From Cryptomeria japonica (taxonomy: Eukaryota; Streptophyta; Pinopsida; Cupressales; Cupressaceae): a DNA stretch of 64,000 nucleotides. Both the position numbers and the translations under genes were made by a program. Positions 43,270 to 55,399 of this stretch are shown here, in pieces. The notes below the pieces were generated by a model that ran no database searches, had not been told where the DNA came from, and worked only from the letters and a program-made list of their open reading frames with translations. Position 1 is the stretch's first letter; each line of letters begins with the position of its first letter. The stretch covers positions 230,538,803-230,602,802 of the forward strand of contig NC_081415.1 of assembly GCF_030272615.1 (NCBI RefSeq). Direction: 5' to 3'.

Positions 43270-44625
43270 ATGGAAGGCTATAAACAATCACACAGAATTG
43301 TGAATTTCCAAGAAGAATTGGATCATGCTAATCAAGTGATTGCAGACATGCAGAGACAAATGCAAAAATCACTAAAAGTCAAAAGAAGATTGTCTGATGA
43401 TTTACAGGACTCACAAGAGTTGGTGGAACAAATTGAGACACCATCTGAAAATAGAATATCAGAAGAGTCTGAAGGAATGATTGTAGAATTGAAAGAAAAG
43501 AACAAAGCACGGAATGATCAACTAAAAGAAATGAGAAGGGAACATGAGTATTTCAGCACACAGATGATTGAAAATCTTGATGCATTGAGAACAACTAAAG
43601 ATAACATAAGAGATATAGAAAGAGAAAAAGAATAGCTAGAAGAAATGGTATTTGAAGAGAATGATGAAATATCAAGGATGATTGGAATTCAACATAATTT
43701 GTCTGATCAATTGCGTTATGCATATCATGAAGCAAATCTAAAAGAAAATGAGAATCAAGCATTGAAACTTGAATTATCAAGATTGACCGATGAACTTGAA
43801 GCAGAAAAGAAGTCAAAAGAAACACTGAAAAAAAGTTATGAAGCGTCAAGAATGTTGGATGAGCAACTAAACATAAGATCACCCAACAAATCCGCCGGAC
43901 TCGGTTACAAAAGAAACAACTCTACTGAGAAAAGAAACAACACCACTGAGAAAGGAGAATCATCAAAGAAGGCTAGAAACAAAGATAAGTTGAAAGGTAA
44001 GAAGCCTATTTGCAATTACTATGGAAAACAAGGACATGCTGCCAACATGTGCTGAATCAAAAAAGGTAAGCAACCAAATGTCACTAGGTCTGATAGTTAT
44101 TGTTACAATTGCAATAAATATTGTCACACATATAATCAATGTAGGACAAAGTCTGTTAGCAATCATCAAAAGGCAAAATTCAAGGGGTTTTACAAAAAAT
44201 GCAATAGATATGGACACAGTATCGAGAAGTGTTGGTTTAAGTAGAAAAACTATATGTGGTCTCCACACCGAGCAAGTGATAGAAGCTACTGAACTCACAC
44301 AGATCTCAATCGTCAATATACTGCAATACCATGGGATTACAATATAAGGATATGGTGTGAATGTTGTGGAAGGTATGGACATATAAGTGCAAACTGTATG
44401 ATAAGGTTTGGAATGAACAACTGGAGATCATGGAGAAATCCTGGAATGGCATGCTTTCATTGTCATAAAGTTGGACACTTGGCTAAAGATTGCAGAGATC
44501 AGCCCAGAGGAGATATTGAAGAGATAAGAATCAAATTATAGAAAATCTGGAAAAAGAAGGAAAATGGGTCAAATAATGAAGAAAGCACCTTACCTACCGA
44601 GTTAGGTGCATCTACTTCTAATTAA
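43270..44625 (+). pseudogene. C ORF1: coiled coil plus five CCHC-like knuckles (Gag-like)
   Basis: Starts MEGYKQSHRIVNFQEELDHA and runs about 450 codons in a nearly single frame. Residues about 15-210 form a coiled coil (ELDHANQVIADMQRQMQ, then LELSRLTDELEAEKKSKE). A basic Ser/Asn linker follows, then knuckles: CNYYGKQGHAANMC (second Cys is Tyr), CYNCNKYCHTYNQC, KKCNRYGHSIEKC, CECCGRYGHISANC and CFHCHKVGHLAKDC. The last is canonical C-x2-C-x4-H-x4-C. The end is at ...GASTSN. There are several stops. It differs from F1 and A in having a fifth knuckle. Confidence 0.78.
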
Positions 44626-44892
44626 TCAACAAAGGTATGAAGGGACTGCGTTTTCACAAGGTTAGATCTTAACAGTTCCTATTTTAATCATGAACATAAT
44701 TCCAAAATCTGCATACCTAAGATGCGATAACATTTTTTTTCTATCTAGTCTATTTGAAGTACGAGAGAAGTCGGTATATGCATTAACCTGTCTAGTCGGT
44801 AAAAGCATATAAGAAAGTTAATCGGTTTAGTGAGACCAAGTGTATTTAATGCTTATTTTACCTAGCTGCACGAAACCTGATAAGGTAAAGGG

Positions 44893-44902
44893 TGTATTAA
44901 AG
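44893..44902 (+). promoter_or_regulatory. TATA-like box upstream of C ORF2
   Basis: TGTATTAAAG lies in the ORF1-ORF2 gap, 249 bp before the ORF2 ATG at 45142. Comparable to boxes in F1a, F1b and A. Confidence 0.35.
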
Positions 44903-45141
44903 TTCTTTGTGCGGTCATTTTACACTTACCAGTTTTCAAAAAGCAGAGCTAAGCAAATCAAAGGCGATCAAACATTTCTAGAGAGAATTCAAGGTATTTA
45001 CACATAATCTTGAACGCATTTTCAAGCAAGTTAACCGGTCAATATCAGTTGAGAATATTTGCATTATATTTACTAAGTCGAAAGTGTTTTCTGGTTAGTT
45101 GGAACCCTAAGCTATCTTGTTAGTAGAAATCCAAGTTTGAA

Positions 45142-48100
45142 ATGGCTCCCAAGATGTAGAAACCCGTTGTAGTTGAGACTATTGAGAAGCCCTCACTAAA
45201 GTATTCCTTACCTCCCAAAGTGGCATCTAAACCCGATGAGAAAATTGCATTTTCTCTTATTTTGAATAGGGTTCTGTTGGTTGAAGATGTCAGATTTAAT
45301 ACTAAGTGCCGTGTTGAAGAGCTAGGTCATACTGAAATTAAGGACATATATGATGAATTATGTACTGATGGAATCCTGGATAGTAAGTTTGAGCATGTAA
45401 AAGTTAAGGGATTGACCGAAGCCCTAACCTATCCTCAAGTTTTCAAACTCCAATGGGTCAAATTTGTCTTGAGCAGAGTGCATGATGACTTTATGTCATT
45501 AGAGGATCAACCGTTCAAGATCACCAAGGAGATTGTTCATATAATAACTGGATACCCTATATACGACCATGCTCGAGCACAGAAGATGATTTCATAGAAG
45601 GAATTGATAACCTTAACCGGAGTTGAGTCTGATTGCAGAGGTCTTAAGTTGAATAATGTAACAGATGCATAACTAAAGTTTGCAATTAGAGTCATTGGTT
45701 ATTGTTTCTTCCAGTCGGCAAGAGAAAATAGTGTACCATGTGCAGCTATGGATTTGGCCTATAAAATTGTGAAAAAAGGTATGAAAATTGATTTATGTGA
45801 AGTATTGTTGAAGAATCTTTTTGAAAATCTCAACAAAATAAGGAAACCTAAGAAGAATAACACTGCTAACACACTAAATTTGGGTCACTCTTAGTGTGTA
45901 TGTTCTTCTATTTTTAGAAGTTCTTTCCTTCAGTCGGTAACATTATTTGAGAATTACACCGACCAATCACCCATTAGATAAATGATTTTATCAATCAACT
46001 AGGTGATAATTTCAATGAGATAATGGATGATTACTTTAACAAATTTTAGTAAAAGATGCATAACAGGTACAAGATCCCACCTCATCTAGTAGAAAAATAT
46101 AATGATACTATATGTTTTGAAGTGGACACTGACTACCGTTATGCCAATGCAGTTGAACCTAGAACTCAATCTTTATCACCTATGGGTTATGAGATTGATT
46201 TTGATATTACTCAACAACAGATAGATGCCTTTCTGGCACTTCCAAGGCATACAACTGAGATCAGGTATGGTACCTATGAAGAGGTAAAAGAGAAGGTAAA
46301 AATGAGCATAGTAGTACCTAAAGCCACCAGAAAAGCCACTAAAATGATCAAAGATTTAAATGAGAAATTTGGAGAAGGTTCTACCTCCACAACTACTAAG
46401 CCAACAGGTAGGAAAGATGACCAACTTTCAATTAAGGAAGAATCTGAAGCTCAAGAAGCAGCAATTACACTGAGCACTAAGTTGCCAAAGGGCAAAATTT
46501 TTAAAAGAAAGAAACAGGATACAACTAAGGTATCACCAAATCCACCAGTTAAGCGACCTAACACTAGATCATCTGCAGTGTCACCCGGTAAGAAGCAAAA
46601 AAATCTAGAATTGCCTAAGGTTACAAAGACTTATAGAAAGTTGACCAGGAGACTCATTTTGAATAAGAAGTCAAGTGACACAGAATCTGAAGATGCAAAT
46701 AAATTTCAGATTGTTAAAAGCACAAAGGAAGATGTACACAGTGTTGACAATTTTTGTGCAAACTTGAAACAATATGGAGGATTTGGGTCATTCAGGTATG
46801 TAAAATATGACTCCCGAACAGAAGAAGAGAAAAGGAAAATAGAAGAGTCAGTAGTGTGTACACTTCTCAAATTCCAAGTAGTTCCATTGGAAGTAACTGA
46901 TTTTCTTCCAAAAGCATTGTACTCTCATATTGACAACAGATGGAAATATGCTATGGACTTAGAGAAACAGATAAGAGAAAGAGTTTTGGTACTTCTCTTT
47001 CCAGACATGTTGGTAGATGATATAAGAAATCATTTGAAAAACTACCAGACAAATTTTCAAGTAAAGCAAAGGGCCTTGAAAATGATGAATGGACTTTATC
47101 TTGAAGTAGAAAAGGAAACCAAAGAAAAATGGCACGAAATTTTCAGAATTTAGACTGAAGAGACTCAAAGTGAAGTGGAAATAGTTGACATCACCAAGCC
47201 AGATCCTGCTTCAACTATTCAACTAGATGAGGATGTCATGGACATTGAGGCACAGGAAGAAGAAATGATAGAAGGAAATGCCTATGCCAAACTGGTATCC
47301 AGTGAATCAGTCTTGGAACAAGTTAAGTCCTATCCTCCGGTAACTCAATAAGTGTCAACCGAGAAACCTTAGAACACAAAACAAGGCAAAGAGGATCAAA
47401 AGGCTACACAAGGTGAATCTACCTCTTAGGCCATAGGCGAGAAAACTTCTCAAGCTCCTGCAAGCATTGAAATTATTGCCACTAAGACCTCAAGCAAGGA
47501 AACACCGAAGGATACAATAGAGGCTTCAAAAACTGACAAAAGTGTTGCTCGCACCGAGCAACATACTGAGGAAGATCAAGCCTCCAAAGACATTGTACTC
47601 ATTCAATTGATGAAGGCATCATCATCAAAGGAGAAGAAAGAAAAGAAGCATAATTTCAAGATAGATCTGTCAAAGCCTATTGTGTTGCCGAATGTTGACA
47701 TTTCAAAACTAAAAGGGCAAGCACTTATTGAATTCAGTGAACTTTGTAAAGCCAAAGCAGAACAAGAAAAACAGATAGCTATTTAGAAGAAGAACTGAGT
47801 ACTTCAGAAGGTTAAAGCATTATTGACAGACATGCTGCCTGAAGCTACCGTAAGTAAAGATGCTGCCATCCATATGCAACTGGATGAACTACTCACTTAA
47901 TTGGAAACATCAGGAGTAGACGCATCAGACTACCTTAGCAAATTAAAAGAAAAAGAGCTAACTGCCAAGATGTTTGAAGAAGTGTAGAAAGTAATTGCTA
48001 TAGGTAAAGTCAAGATTGTTGGATTCATTGCTGAGTTGTCTCCTCAACTCAAGCACATTATTTATTTATTCCAGAAGTTATGTACATTTTCATTCTTTAT

Positions 48101-48677
48101 TAAAGATATCAAGCATAAGATCGAAGTCACTGAAAAAGAGATTACCAATCTCTCAAATAAACTAACTATCGAGCCAAATTCTATTCATAATTTTTATACA
48201 AAGCTACAAACTCTTATGGCTTAGCAGTTAGAACTTCGAAATGAAGAGCACAAAATAAGGATGCATATTATGACTCTTCAGACGTTATTTATTCCCCATT
48301 TGTCATCAGTACAAGAGCAGATCAATCGAGCTACCCAACTATCCACACAAGCAGAGGGAAGCACTTTAGATGGTTTAATTTTATTGTTAGCTAATATTAC
48401 AGCTCAGAATTCCTTAATGGACAGTGTCAAGGATGCACTTACCAATGCTCTCAAAGACGCTCGTACTAAGTATAAATCTATTTTTGACCAGTTGCCCCAC
48501 CTAATGGTAACTAGTTTTGATGTTTTACAAAAAGGGGGAGTGTACCGAGTGTACAAAGTATTTGAGTGTACAGAGTTCATACTATCTACCGAGTGTACAA
48601 ATGAAGGGAGCATGGAACATCAGGAGCATGCAAATCAAGTTTTGTACAACATATTGATAAGGGGAGTATGTATTTGA
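45142..48677 (+). pseudogene. C ORF2: long two-part protein, unrecognised
   Basis: About 1180 codons from MAPKM near 45142. Blocks shared with F1 and A: KFVLSRVHDDFMSLE, ITKEIVHIITGY, RVIGYCFFQSARENSVPCAA, AYKIVKKGMKIDLCEVLL and SPMGYEIDFDI. The 365-codon stretch 46056-47153 is uninterrupted. The middle is basic and Ser/Thr-rich (PVKRPNTRSS). The C-terminal third is helical (ISKLKGQALIEF, VTEKEITNLSNKL, SVQEQINRATQLST). It lacks the KE tract of F1. Several TAG/TAA stops and at least one shift occur. I do not recognise a named domain. The end is placed at the stop after GVCI. Confidence 0.7.
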
Positions 48678-48789
48678 AGTACGTATTTGAACAAATGTAT
48701 ATACTGCCATTTCAGTCAAATTTTGTAAGTATATAGATTTTGTGTTATGAATTTAAAAGGAGTTTTGTCAAACATACCAAACTAATGTC

Positions 48790-48801
48790 AAAAGGGGAGA
48801 T
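48790..48801 (+). promoter_or_regulatory. Polypurine tract of C
   Basis: AAAAGGGGAGAT immediately before the 3' LTR. Confidence 0.88.
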
Positions 48802-49976
48802 TGTTACTATTTACTAAGTTGTCATTAGTTTTATGTCCAAAGTCATCCTATATACTCTACTCGGTTAATACTCTCGAAAAGTACTAAGGGTGTCGGTTAC
48901 AGAAGAAAGGTTAGTCACCGAGATGAGAAATACCGAGCTGCCTATCGAGTAAAGTTCTTATGTCTATTGAGCAGCAAAGAAGCTATACCAAGTTAATCTG
49001 AACTGAGTGAAAATGTGTTACCAGATTCAATGAACCTGGATACTTATGTGGAAATGTGTTACAAGATTTGAGAATAGGGAACCATTATTACATAGGGAAT
49101 TGCACTTAAAGATTTTGTATGATTTTGAGGAAGTTTATCCAATGAAATAATTTCTATGTTTATTCATTCGATAAAACATGTTTGTATGATCGATGTATGA
49201 ACAAGATCACCGCCTCAGAGATCTATAGATACAGAGTGATTTGAGTATCTAGTATATAGAGGGAAGATGATGAGTTGAAAATGAAAATCTTGAGAGAAGT
49301 TAAGATGTGATGATTGAACAGAGATATTCAGAGGTCACCGAGAAGTTTTTCTGAAAACAGCTTAAGGGACAAAGTATACAGAAGAGGTCACCGAGTTGAT
49401 CTATCAATTACCGAGGTATGCTATGAGCATGGTAATTTCATATTGAGCACATAGAGTCTGCTATAACATTTCAGATATAAAGTTGCAGATATTTTGTAAA
49501 GATTTTGATTGAATTATTTTGAGTTGTAATAGAAACCTTTAATAGGGTAAAAGACTCTAACAAAGTCTATAAATTGTAAAACCTTTAACCAGGTACAAAA
49601 TTATGTAAAAGTGTTTGTAAAATCCTTTAGCAAGGTAGATCTAAAGATCTTGATACTCCTAACAGGGTAAGCTATCAGAAATAGCTAAACATGTAGCTCT
49701 AACTGAGCAACCTTTATTATTGCAGTAGTGAAGTTGTGGGTGCCATCCCCACCGCAGTTTTTCTCTCTAACCAAGAGTTTTTGCGTAACCAAAATCTTTA
49801 TGTTATGGAGTGAAATATGTATGGATGTTATTTCTATGATTATGTTTTAGCATTATATTATGAGATCAACTTTACATAGTTTATGTTTATCAGTAAGATT
49901 GTTTTTGAAGAAAAGTTTTGAAGTACTGATTCACCCCTCCCCTCTCAGTACATTAGCTTTCCTTGTTGAACTAACA
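48802..49976 (+). repeat. 3' LTR of C
   Basis: Same ends as the 5' LTR; 1175 bp. It lacks the segment corresponding to about 42400-42520 of the 5' LTR. Otherwise the two are very similar by eye. Confidence 0.9.
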
Positions 49977-50094
49977 ACCGGTTTGCAGTATAAATAAATT
50001 TGAAGTCACACTAGTAAACAATGTGAACATATGTGTGTGTATGTGTTACATCAATGACAACTTATAAATTATTACAATCATGATCAAGCCAACA
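49977..50094 (-). repeat. 3' LTR of A, part proximal to element C
   Basis: Matches 56380-56488 and ends GCCAACA at 50094, next to the PPT of A. Confidence 0.88.
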
Positions 50095-50107
50095 ATCTCC
50101 CCCTTTG
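50095..50107 (-). promoter_or_regulatory. Polypurine tract of A
   Basis: The minus strand reads CCAAAGGGGGAGAT directly before the 3' LTR. Confidence 0.85.
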
Positions 50108-50279
50108 GCATTGATGACAACATTTAGAAAATTTTACAACAATACCATACCATTCTACACATAGAGTACACACATATTTCTACTCTTACTCCAACTCCCC
50201 CTTACTACATACAAAATTTTCAAAATACACATACATATTTCTACTCCCCCTTTGACAACAATGCCAAATTGAAAAAAGA

Positions 50280-50309
50280 AATACATACATACATACATAC
50301 ATACATACA

Positions 50310-50345
<36 letters not shown>

Positions 50346-50351
50346 TATATA
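50280..50351. repeat. Microsatellite (ATAC)n followed by (AT)n
   Basis: About fourteen perfect ATAC units followed by seven AT units, in the 3' untranslated part of element A. It produces false Met-Tyr-Val-Cys frames on the minus strand. Confidence 0.95.
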
Positions 50352-50402
50352 GAAAAATTTGTATCAAAATGTTTTACATGTACAAAAACGTGAAAATATG
50401 AA

Positions 50403-53400
50403 TCAAGATGTATGCAGTGCAATCCTTAGAAAAATGTCACTAAAATTGATCTTCAATTGAGAAAAAACATGTTCCCATGTTTCCAGTAAGTTCTTAGTGA
50501 TCTCAATCATTGTCATAATATGAGTGCAAAACTCTTCCATGGAATCAAGTGTGCATGTCTCTAGGGTTGCCAAAATTGCCTTTGCATTCTTGTAGGCTCT
50601 CTACAAGATGTCCACTTGGGGTCTAAGTAGATTCTTTAACTCCTTCATAGACCAGAGTCTTTTTGCCTTCTCAAAATCATAGGTATCTAACTTGTTTTAC
50701 AAACCATCCACCGATTTGCAAAAAGCAAATATAGAATCCTGTAGTGGTACATATGTACTGCACATCTTCTCTAGTTCTTACTTGGTTTCAATTCATTGGT
50801 TATTGATATTAGAATAAAAGAATGTAACATTGGAATTAGATGCAATGATTTTTCCTCATGATTCAATAGCTTTTCTTAATAAGTCCTTATTAAGAGATAG
50901 AGCAATCTTCCCTGTGTCAATCTCTTTCATTAGCTACTCTCCATGCTTCTTCTTGTAACTTTTTCAGCATAAGTTTGTGCAAATTCTTCAAGGGTCTTCA
51001 GTTGATTAGATGCATCAACAACCAACTAACCAAGTTTTCCAATAGGTGAAGACAAATGCTCGGTAGTAGTTTCTGGAAGTAGACTTGTCAGAATATCCAC
51101 AACATTTTTAATGGTTTCAACTTCCATTCTCTGCTCTTTAAGTCTCATATTTTGTGCTCTCAATTAAATGACAGATAAAATCTTTATCATTTCTGATGCA
51201 CTTATATTGTCAACAATTATAGGCCTTGAAATTCCTAGTGAGTAATCATCATCTTCATTAGTCTGCCGAATGACTAATGTGCTTATCGGTTCAGAAGATG
51301 TAACTTTATCAATCTTTTCTTTCTCTTGTGCTATCTCTGTTTCCTGTATAGAAATCTGCATATCAACCTTTTCAACAGATTTTGTCTGAGTGGCCTATAA
51401 AACTGTTGGGGACTGGGGTTTCAATGATTGATCTCTTTCCGGTTGAGCATCCACTTTTGATTGAGTAGCCAGTATCTCAGCTGTAGCAACCTATGAGTCT
51501 GAAATTCTTGGTGGTTGCATATCAAGTGCAGTTATATCACCAGATAAATCTATTGCATTCTGAATATCATCAACAAGTATGACTCATTGTGAAGTGGTTT
51601 CATCCTTGATAGGATAGACAACATCAGCCTGTACAATTTCTTCCTCATCCATTTTTGGTCGATCAACAGTCTCTTGCCCATCTTTGGAAGAATGAATAAG
51701 ATCTTGCATCTTCTGGATATTATGGGTAATTTGATGAGTCTCAATCTCAACAGGTAGAACCTTTCCATTGAGTAGCTTCAATCTTCTTCACTTAAAAGAA
51801 AATTCAGCTTTATACTGATCAAGTAATTTGATTAACTCATCCTTTGACAAATTGGGAAAATATTGCATAAATAATTCATCAATAATTTCCTTTTCTTTCA
51901 TCACAACTTCCTCCCATTTATTCAAAAGAATAGATTATAAAGAATCAGAAATATCTTCTTCAAGATCATGAGGTAATCTATTGTAATGACATAAATAACC
52001 AATTACCTTTTGAACAATTTGTTCCTTCTGATCTTCATTGAATGAATCAAAATGATCTTTGACATTGTCAAATCTGTTTCTCCCTAATATCTTTACCATT
52101 CTTTCAAAGATAGTCTCAGGCTTGTAGGTTAAGACATTAATAGGTGCAGTTGCCTTTTGCACTACTTTTACTAATTTGATCGCTTTACCAGTTGATTTCA
52201 TTTTCTTTGGTTCCTCCTCACTATCAGTGCCCTCAGATTCTTCTTGTAGATTCAGTTTCTGACCTCTCTTCTTTGATGCAGTCTCCTTTTTCATATAAAC
52301 TTTAGGTTCCGATTCCTTTTTGGTTTGGACACTTCGTGTCACTCTTGTGATTTTTGTTACCGGAGGTGCTTGCTCAACCTTCTTACTTTTACCTTTACCA
52401 CTTGTGGTTGAGACACTGCTGGTTTCAGGTTTTGTAGATTGCACTTCAACTGTATCCAGTCTTGCCTTCTTTTTATCAACTGGAGATGCCAACAGGTTAT
52501 TGGAATAACCGATCAACAAGTCATAGTTTACCTCATAGCTCATGTCATCCATCTCTTCTTGTCTAGGCTCAATAGCCTCCATTAAATATAAATCAGTGGT
52601 GAATGTGAAAATAATATCCTTAGCAAAGTGTTTCACCACATCCTTAGGTAATCTTACCCTCATACTCATTTTGTTCTGAAATTCATTGAAGTATTTATTC
52701 ATTGCAATAGAGAAGGTGTTCCTCACAGCCTTAATGTTGTTCTTAATCTGGGCAATTACCGGTAGATCCTTAGACCATTCAAGATCACCGATTCCCAGTA
52801 TAAAATTCTATAAATAAAAGAATAACCCATCAACAACTGACCAAATTTAAACTTTTGACTATTGTCCTTCTTGATAGACTGAAGATTTAACACTAACTAG
52901 CTTCTTATGGTCTCACATAGGTCATAATTAGTATTTTCAGCTATCATTTTATAAGCAGTATACACTATTGCAGATGGAACACTGTTCATTCTACTGGAAT
53001 AGAATATCTGGTAGCCTATAACCATAGCTGCCAACTTAACTGCTGGGTCTCTAATGTTATTGATAGAAAAAGCATGCCCATCAAAGGTTGATCTTGTTAA
53101 AATGTTCACTACCCTTTTGATATTCGCCTCAGCTTAGGCACTTCACCGGTTGAGAAAAAACCAAATCCTACTTGAATAGCCTCCTTGGTTATAGTATGAG
53201 TCCTTTCTAAATAAATGTTTTCCCCATGAATGTGACTCAGAACAATTTGGATATTTACCTCTCCAAAATCTTCAAGAAAATAAATTACATTATGAAAACC
53301 TTTCTCATAAACCCTAATATTCTCGAGTTGAATCTTTCCATTTTCATTGCAAAGGGATTTCAACTGAGAATAGATCAACAATGATCCTAAATCCTCAATC

Positions 53401-53555
53401 TTACAATCAATGTAGCTAGACAAATCTCCTTTCACTATAACTCCACTAGGAACTTGAGATAAAGCATTATAAGACATAATCTTTTCCGATCTCACAACCT
53501 CCATAGGTTCAGATGTGATCATCAATTTCTCTACTTGCTTAGATGATGATGCCAT
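50403..53555 (-). pseudogene. A ORF2: conserved N-terminal region plus helical tail
   Basis: Starts MASSSKQVEKLM (53555) and ends after RIALHTS (50403), about 1050 codons with several shifts and stops. Blocks: ALSQVPSGVIVKGDLSSYID, IQIVLSHIHGENIYLER, ITKEAIQVGFGFFSTGEV, MVIGYQIFYSSRMNSVPSA, AYKMIAENTNYDLCE, YEVNYDLLIGYSNNLLASP, a Lys/Ser-rich linker (TRSVQTKK) and TYKPETIFERMVKILGRN. The tail is helical and acidic, without the KE tract. These match F1 ORF2 block by block, which confirms a shared gene in a different LTR family. Function unknown. Confidence 0.72.
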
Positions 53556-53804
53556 TATAGATAATTTAGATTCAAAGCAGGATTTTCAAAGAAATACCTT
53601 AGATTACTCGTGCTGCCTTGGTTACCAGTTGATTACATAAGTGCACACTAGTTCAGTCTTCACTAACCTTCAAATCAGCTTGCTCATGCAAATGCATGAT
53701 ACAACTTCGACTAGAATCTGCTAGCAACTCTTTTCTTCTCTTTGCAAATGCTCAAAAATTCTCTTCTTGAGTGCATTAGGGTAAAAATAACAAAGAAAAA
53801 CTCA

Positions 53805-53813
53805 CTTTTAATC
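53805..53813 (-). promoter_or_regulatory. TATA-like box upstream of A ORF2
   Basis: The minus strand reads GATTAAAAG in the ORF1-ORF2 gap, about 255 bp before the ORF2 ATG. Comparable boxes occur in the other three elements. Confidence 0.35.
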
Positions 53814-54044
53814 TTTTTACCTACTGCATTAAATGCTTGCTCGTTAGGGTTACTAACCCTAATTACACCGCTTAATGATACATACAATATTGACAGATGA
53901 AAAACTGGTTGATAAACTTTTGAAAAACCGATTTTCTAAAGTTATCAAAATTTACATGCATTCACACTTTCTTACCAATTATTCTTTTCAAGGGGTCCAA
54001 AAGTAGATTTTACCGCTATGCTCCCCTTAGCAATATTGCAAGGC

Positions 54045-55337
54045 TCAGTTCACTGGTGCAAAATTCTCCACACTTGGTGAAGGAATAGTTTCTTCTACAG
54101 GAATATCATCACTCTTATTTTTCCATGTTCAATTCATTTCTTCTCTGGTTTCCTCAATATTTACCTTTTGCTTGCCTTTCTGATCTTCAAAATGATTAAC
54201 CAGTTTGTTCTTTCTGGATCTATAGAATTTTGCCATATGTCCCGGTTTATTACAATGATAGCAAGCCATTCTAGATGATCTCCAAGGTCCTGCATTGCTT
54301 TGTCCGATTCTCCTTCTGCAATTCATAGCCACATGACCAAAGTTGTTACAAATGGTGCAAATGACATTTGCTACCTTTTCCATCTCAAGTGGACTAAACT
54401 GGTTGACATAGGGTCTTTGCCAGTTCATGTTACCCCAATTATCATAGTTTCTCATCTAGTTGCCATTAGGTCTTGGATTCATGTGTGGTACTAGATTATT
54501 TGCTCCATATCTTTATTCAACTGATTTATGTCCATGCATATTGCATGTGAAGCAATGACCTTCAAATTTCTTGGACATATACCTAGTGTTAGTTTTGTAG
54601 CTTGCATTTCCATTAGGTTTTTTTCTACACACATTTACAGTATGGCTAGGTTTAAGGCAAACAAAGCAAATAAGTTTGAAAACCTTCTTACGGGTAGGCT
54701 TATTATCCTTAGGAGTAGTTTTGTCTTTATGAGTGTTGCTCTTTGTACCAGAAGATTCTCCTTTCTCAGATGTGTTAAAACCAAGTCTAGAGGTATCACC
54801 TTTCATCCTTTGAGATTGGATTTTTTAATCTAGCAAGGTAGAACTTTTGTTGAACTTTTCTAGTTTCTCATTAGCTTCAGTGAGCTGCCTGGTAAGATCT
54901 TCATTGTACTTAAACAAAGTCTCTCTCAAAGATGATGTTGATTCAAGATCTAGCTGTAAGGTCTCTTATTCATCTTTCTCTACATGCCAATGCTCATGCA
55001 AAGTAGCATTCTCTCGCTTAATCTTCAAAATATCATGATCTCTTTCTTTGATAAGATCTTCAGCTGTCCTCTTGGGTTACATTTCCTGACTCATGTAGAT
55101 AGTTAAGCTTTCTAGCTCTCTCCTTAGATTTAACTTTTCATTGTTTAGCTTTTCAACTTCTTCAGCTAAAGCATCAATATTGGCATTTGAAGAACTATTA
55201 TCAGATATTTCCAATAGTTGTTCAGTTAGCTCTCTCCTTTTGACTTGAGAAGCTTTCAGTTTGACCCTCAGGATTTCTAGCTCATTTCTACTAGCTTCAA
55301 GCTCTCTAGCCATCTCAAAGTAGCTCGTATCCCCCAT
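54045..55337 (-). pseudogene. A ORF1: coiled coil plus four CCHC knuckles (Gag-like)
   Basis: Starts MGDTSYFEMARELEASRNEL (55337) and ends after FAPVN (54045), about 430 codons. The coiled coil spans about residues 5-175 (VKLKASQVKRRELTEQLLE, AEEVEKLNNEKLNLRREL). Knuckles: CFVCLKPSHTVNVC, CFTCNMHGHKSVE (last Cys lost), CTICNNFGHVAMNC and CYHCNKPGHMAKFY (last Cys is Tyr). There is a PWRSSRMACYHC context as in F1. In-frame TAG/TAA/TGA stops break it. EEVEKLN..K.NLRREL is nearly identical to F1, so ORF1 is the same gene. Confidence 0.78.
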
Positions 55338-55384
55338 GGTGGCTTCAAGGCTTCCTTCCAAGGGAGTAGGATTTAAAGAAGCTA

Positions 55385-55397
55385 GGCTTTGATACCA
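55385..55397 (-). promoter_or_regulatory. Primer-binding site of A (initiator Met tRNA)
   Basis: The complement reads TGGTATCAAAGCC, one mismatch to the standard site, two bases from the LTR. Confidence 0.88.
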
Positions 55398-55399
55398 AT

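Larger units (their letters stand above)
41910..49976 (+). mobile_element. Two-ORF non-autonomous LTR retrotransposon C
   Basis: 5' LTR 41910-43207, PBS 43210-43221, ORF1 43270-44625, ORF2 45142-48677, PPT 48790-48801, 3' LTR 48802-49976. Target duplication accag (41905-41909) and accgg (49977-49981), one transition apart. It is inserted in the 3' LTR of A, so it is the youngest of the three nested elements. It has the same two-gene layout as F1 and A with strong divergence, and no pol domains. Confidence 0.9.

Noticed and set aside
50280-50351. Regular repeat considered as a CRISPR-like array
   Set aside because: Simple 4-bp microsatellite without spacers; eukaryotic context.
50155-50422. 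Minus-strand frame with a Met-Tyr-Val-Cys repeat
   Set aside because: Translation of the (ATAC)n microsatellite, not a gene.
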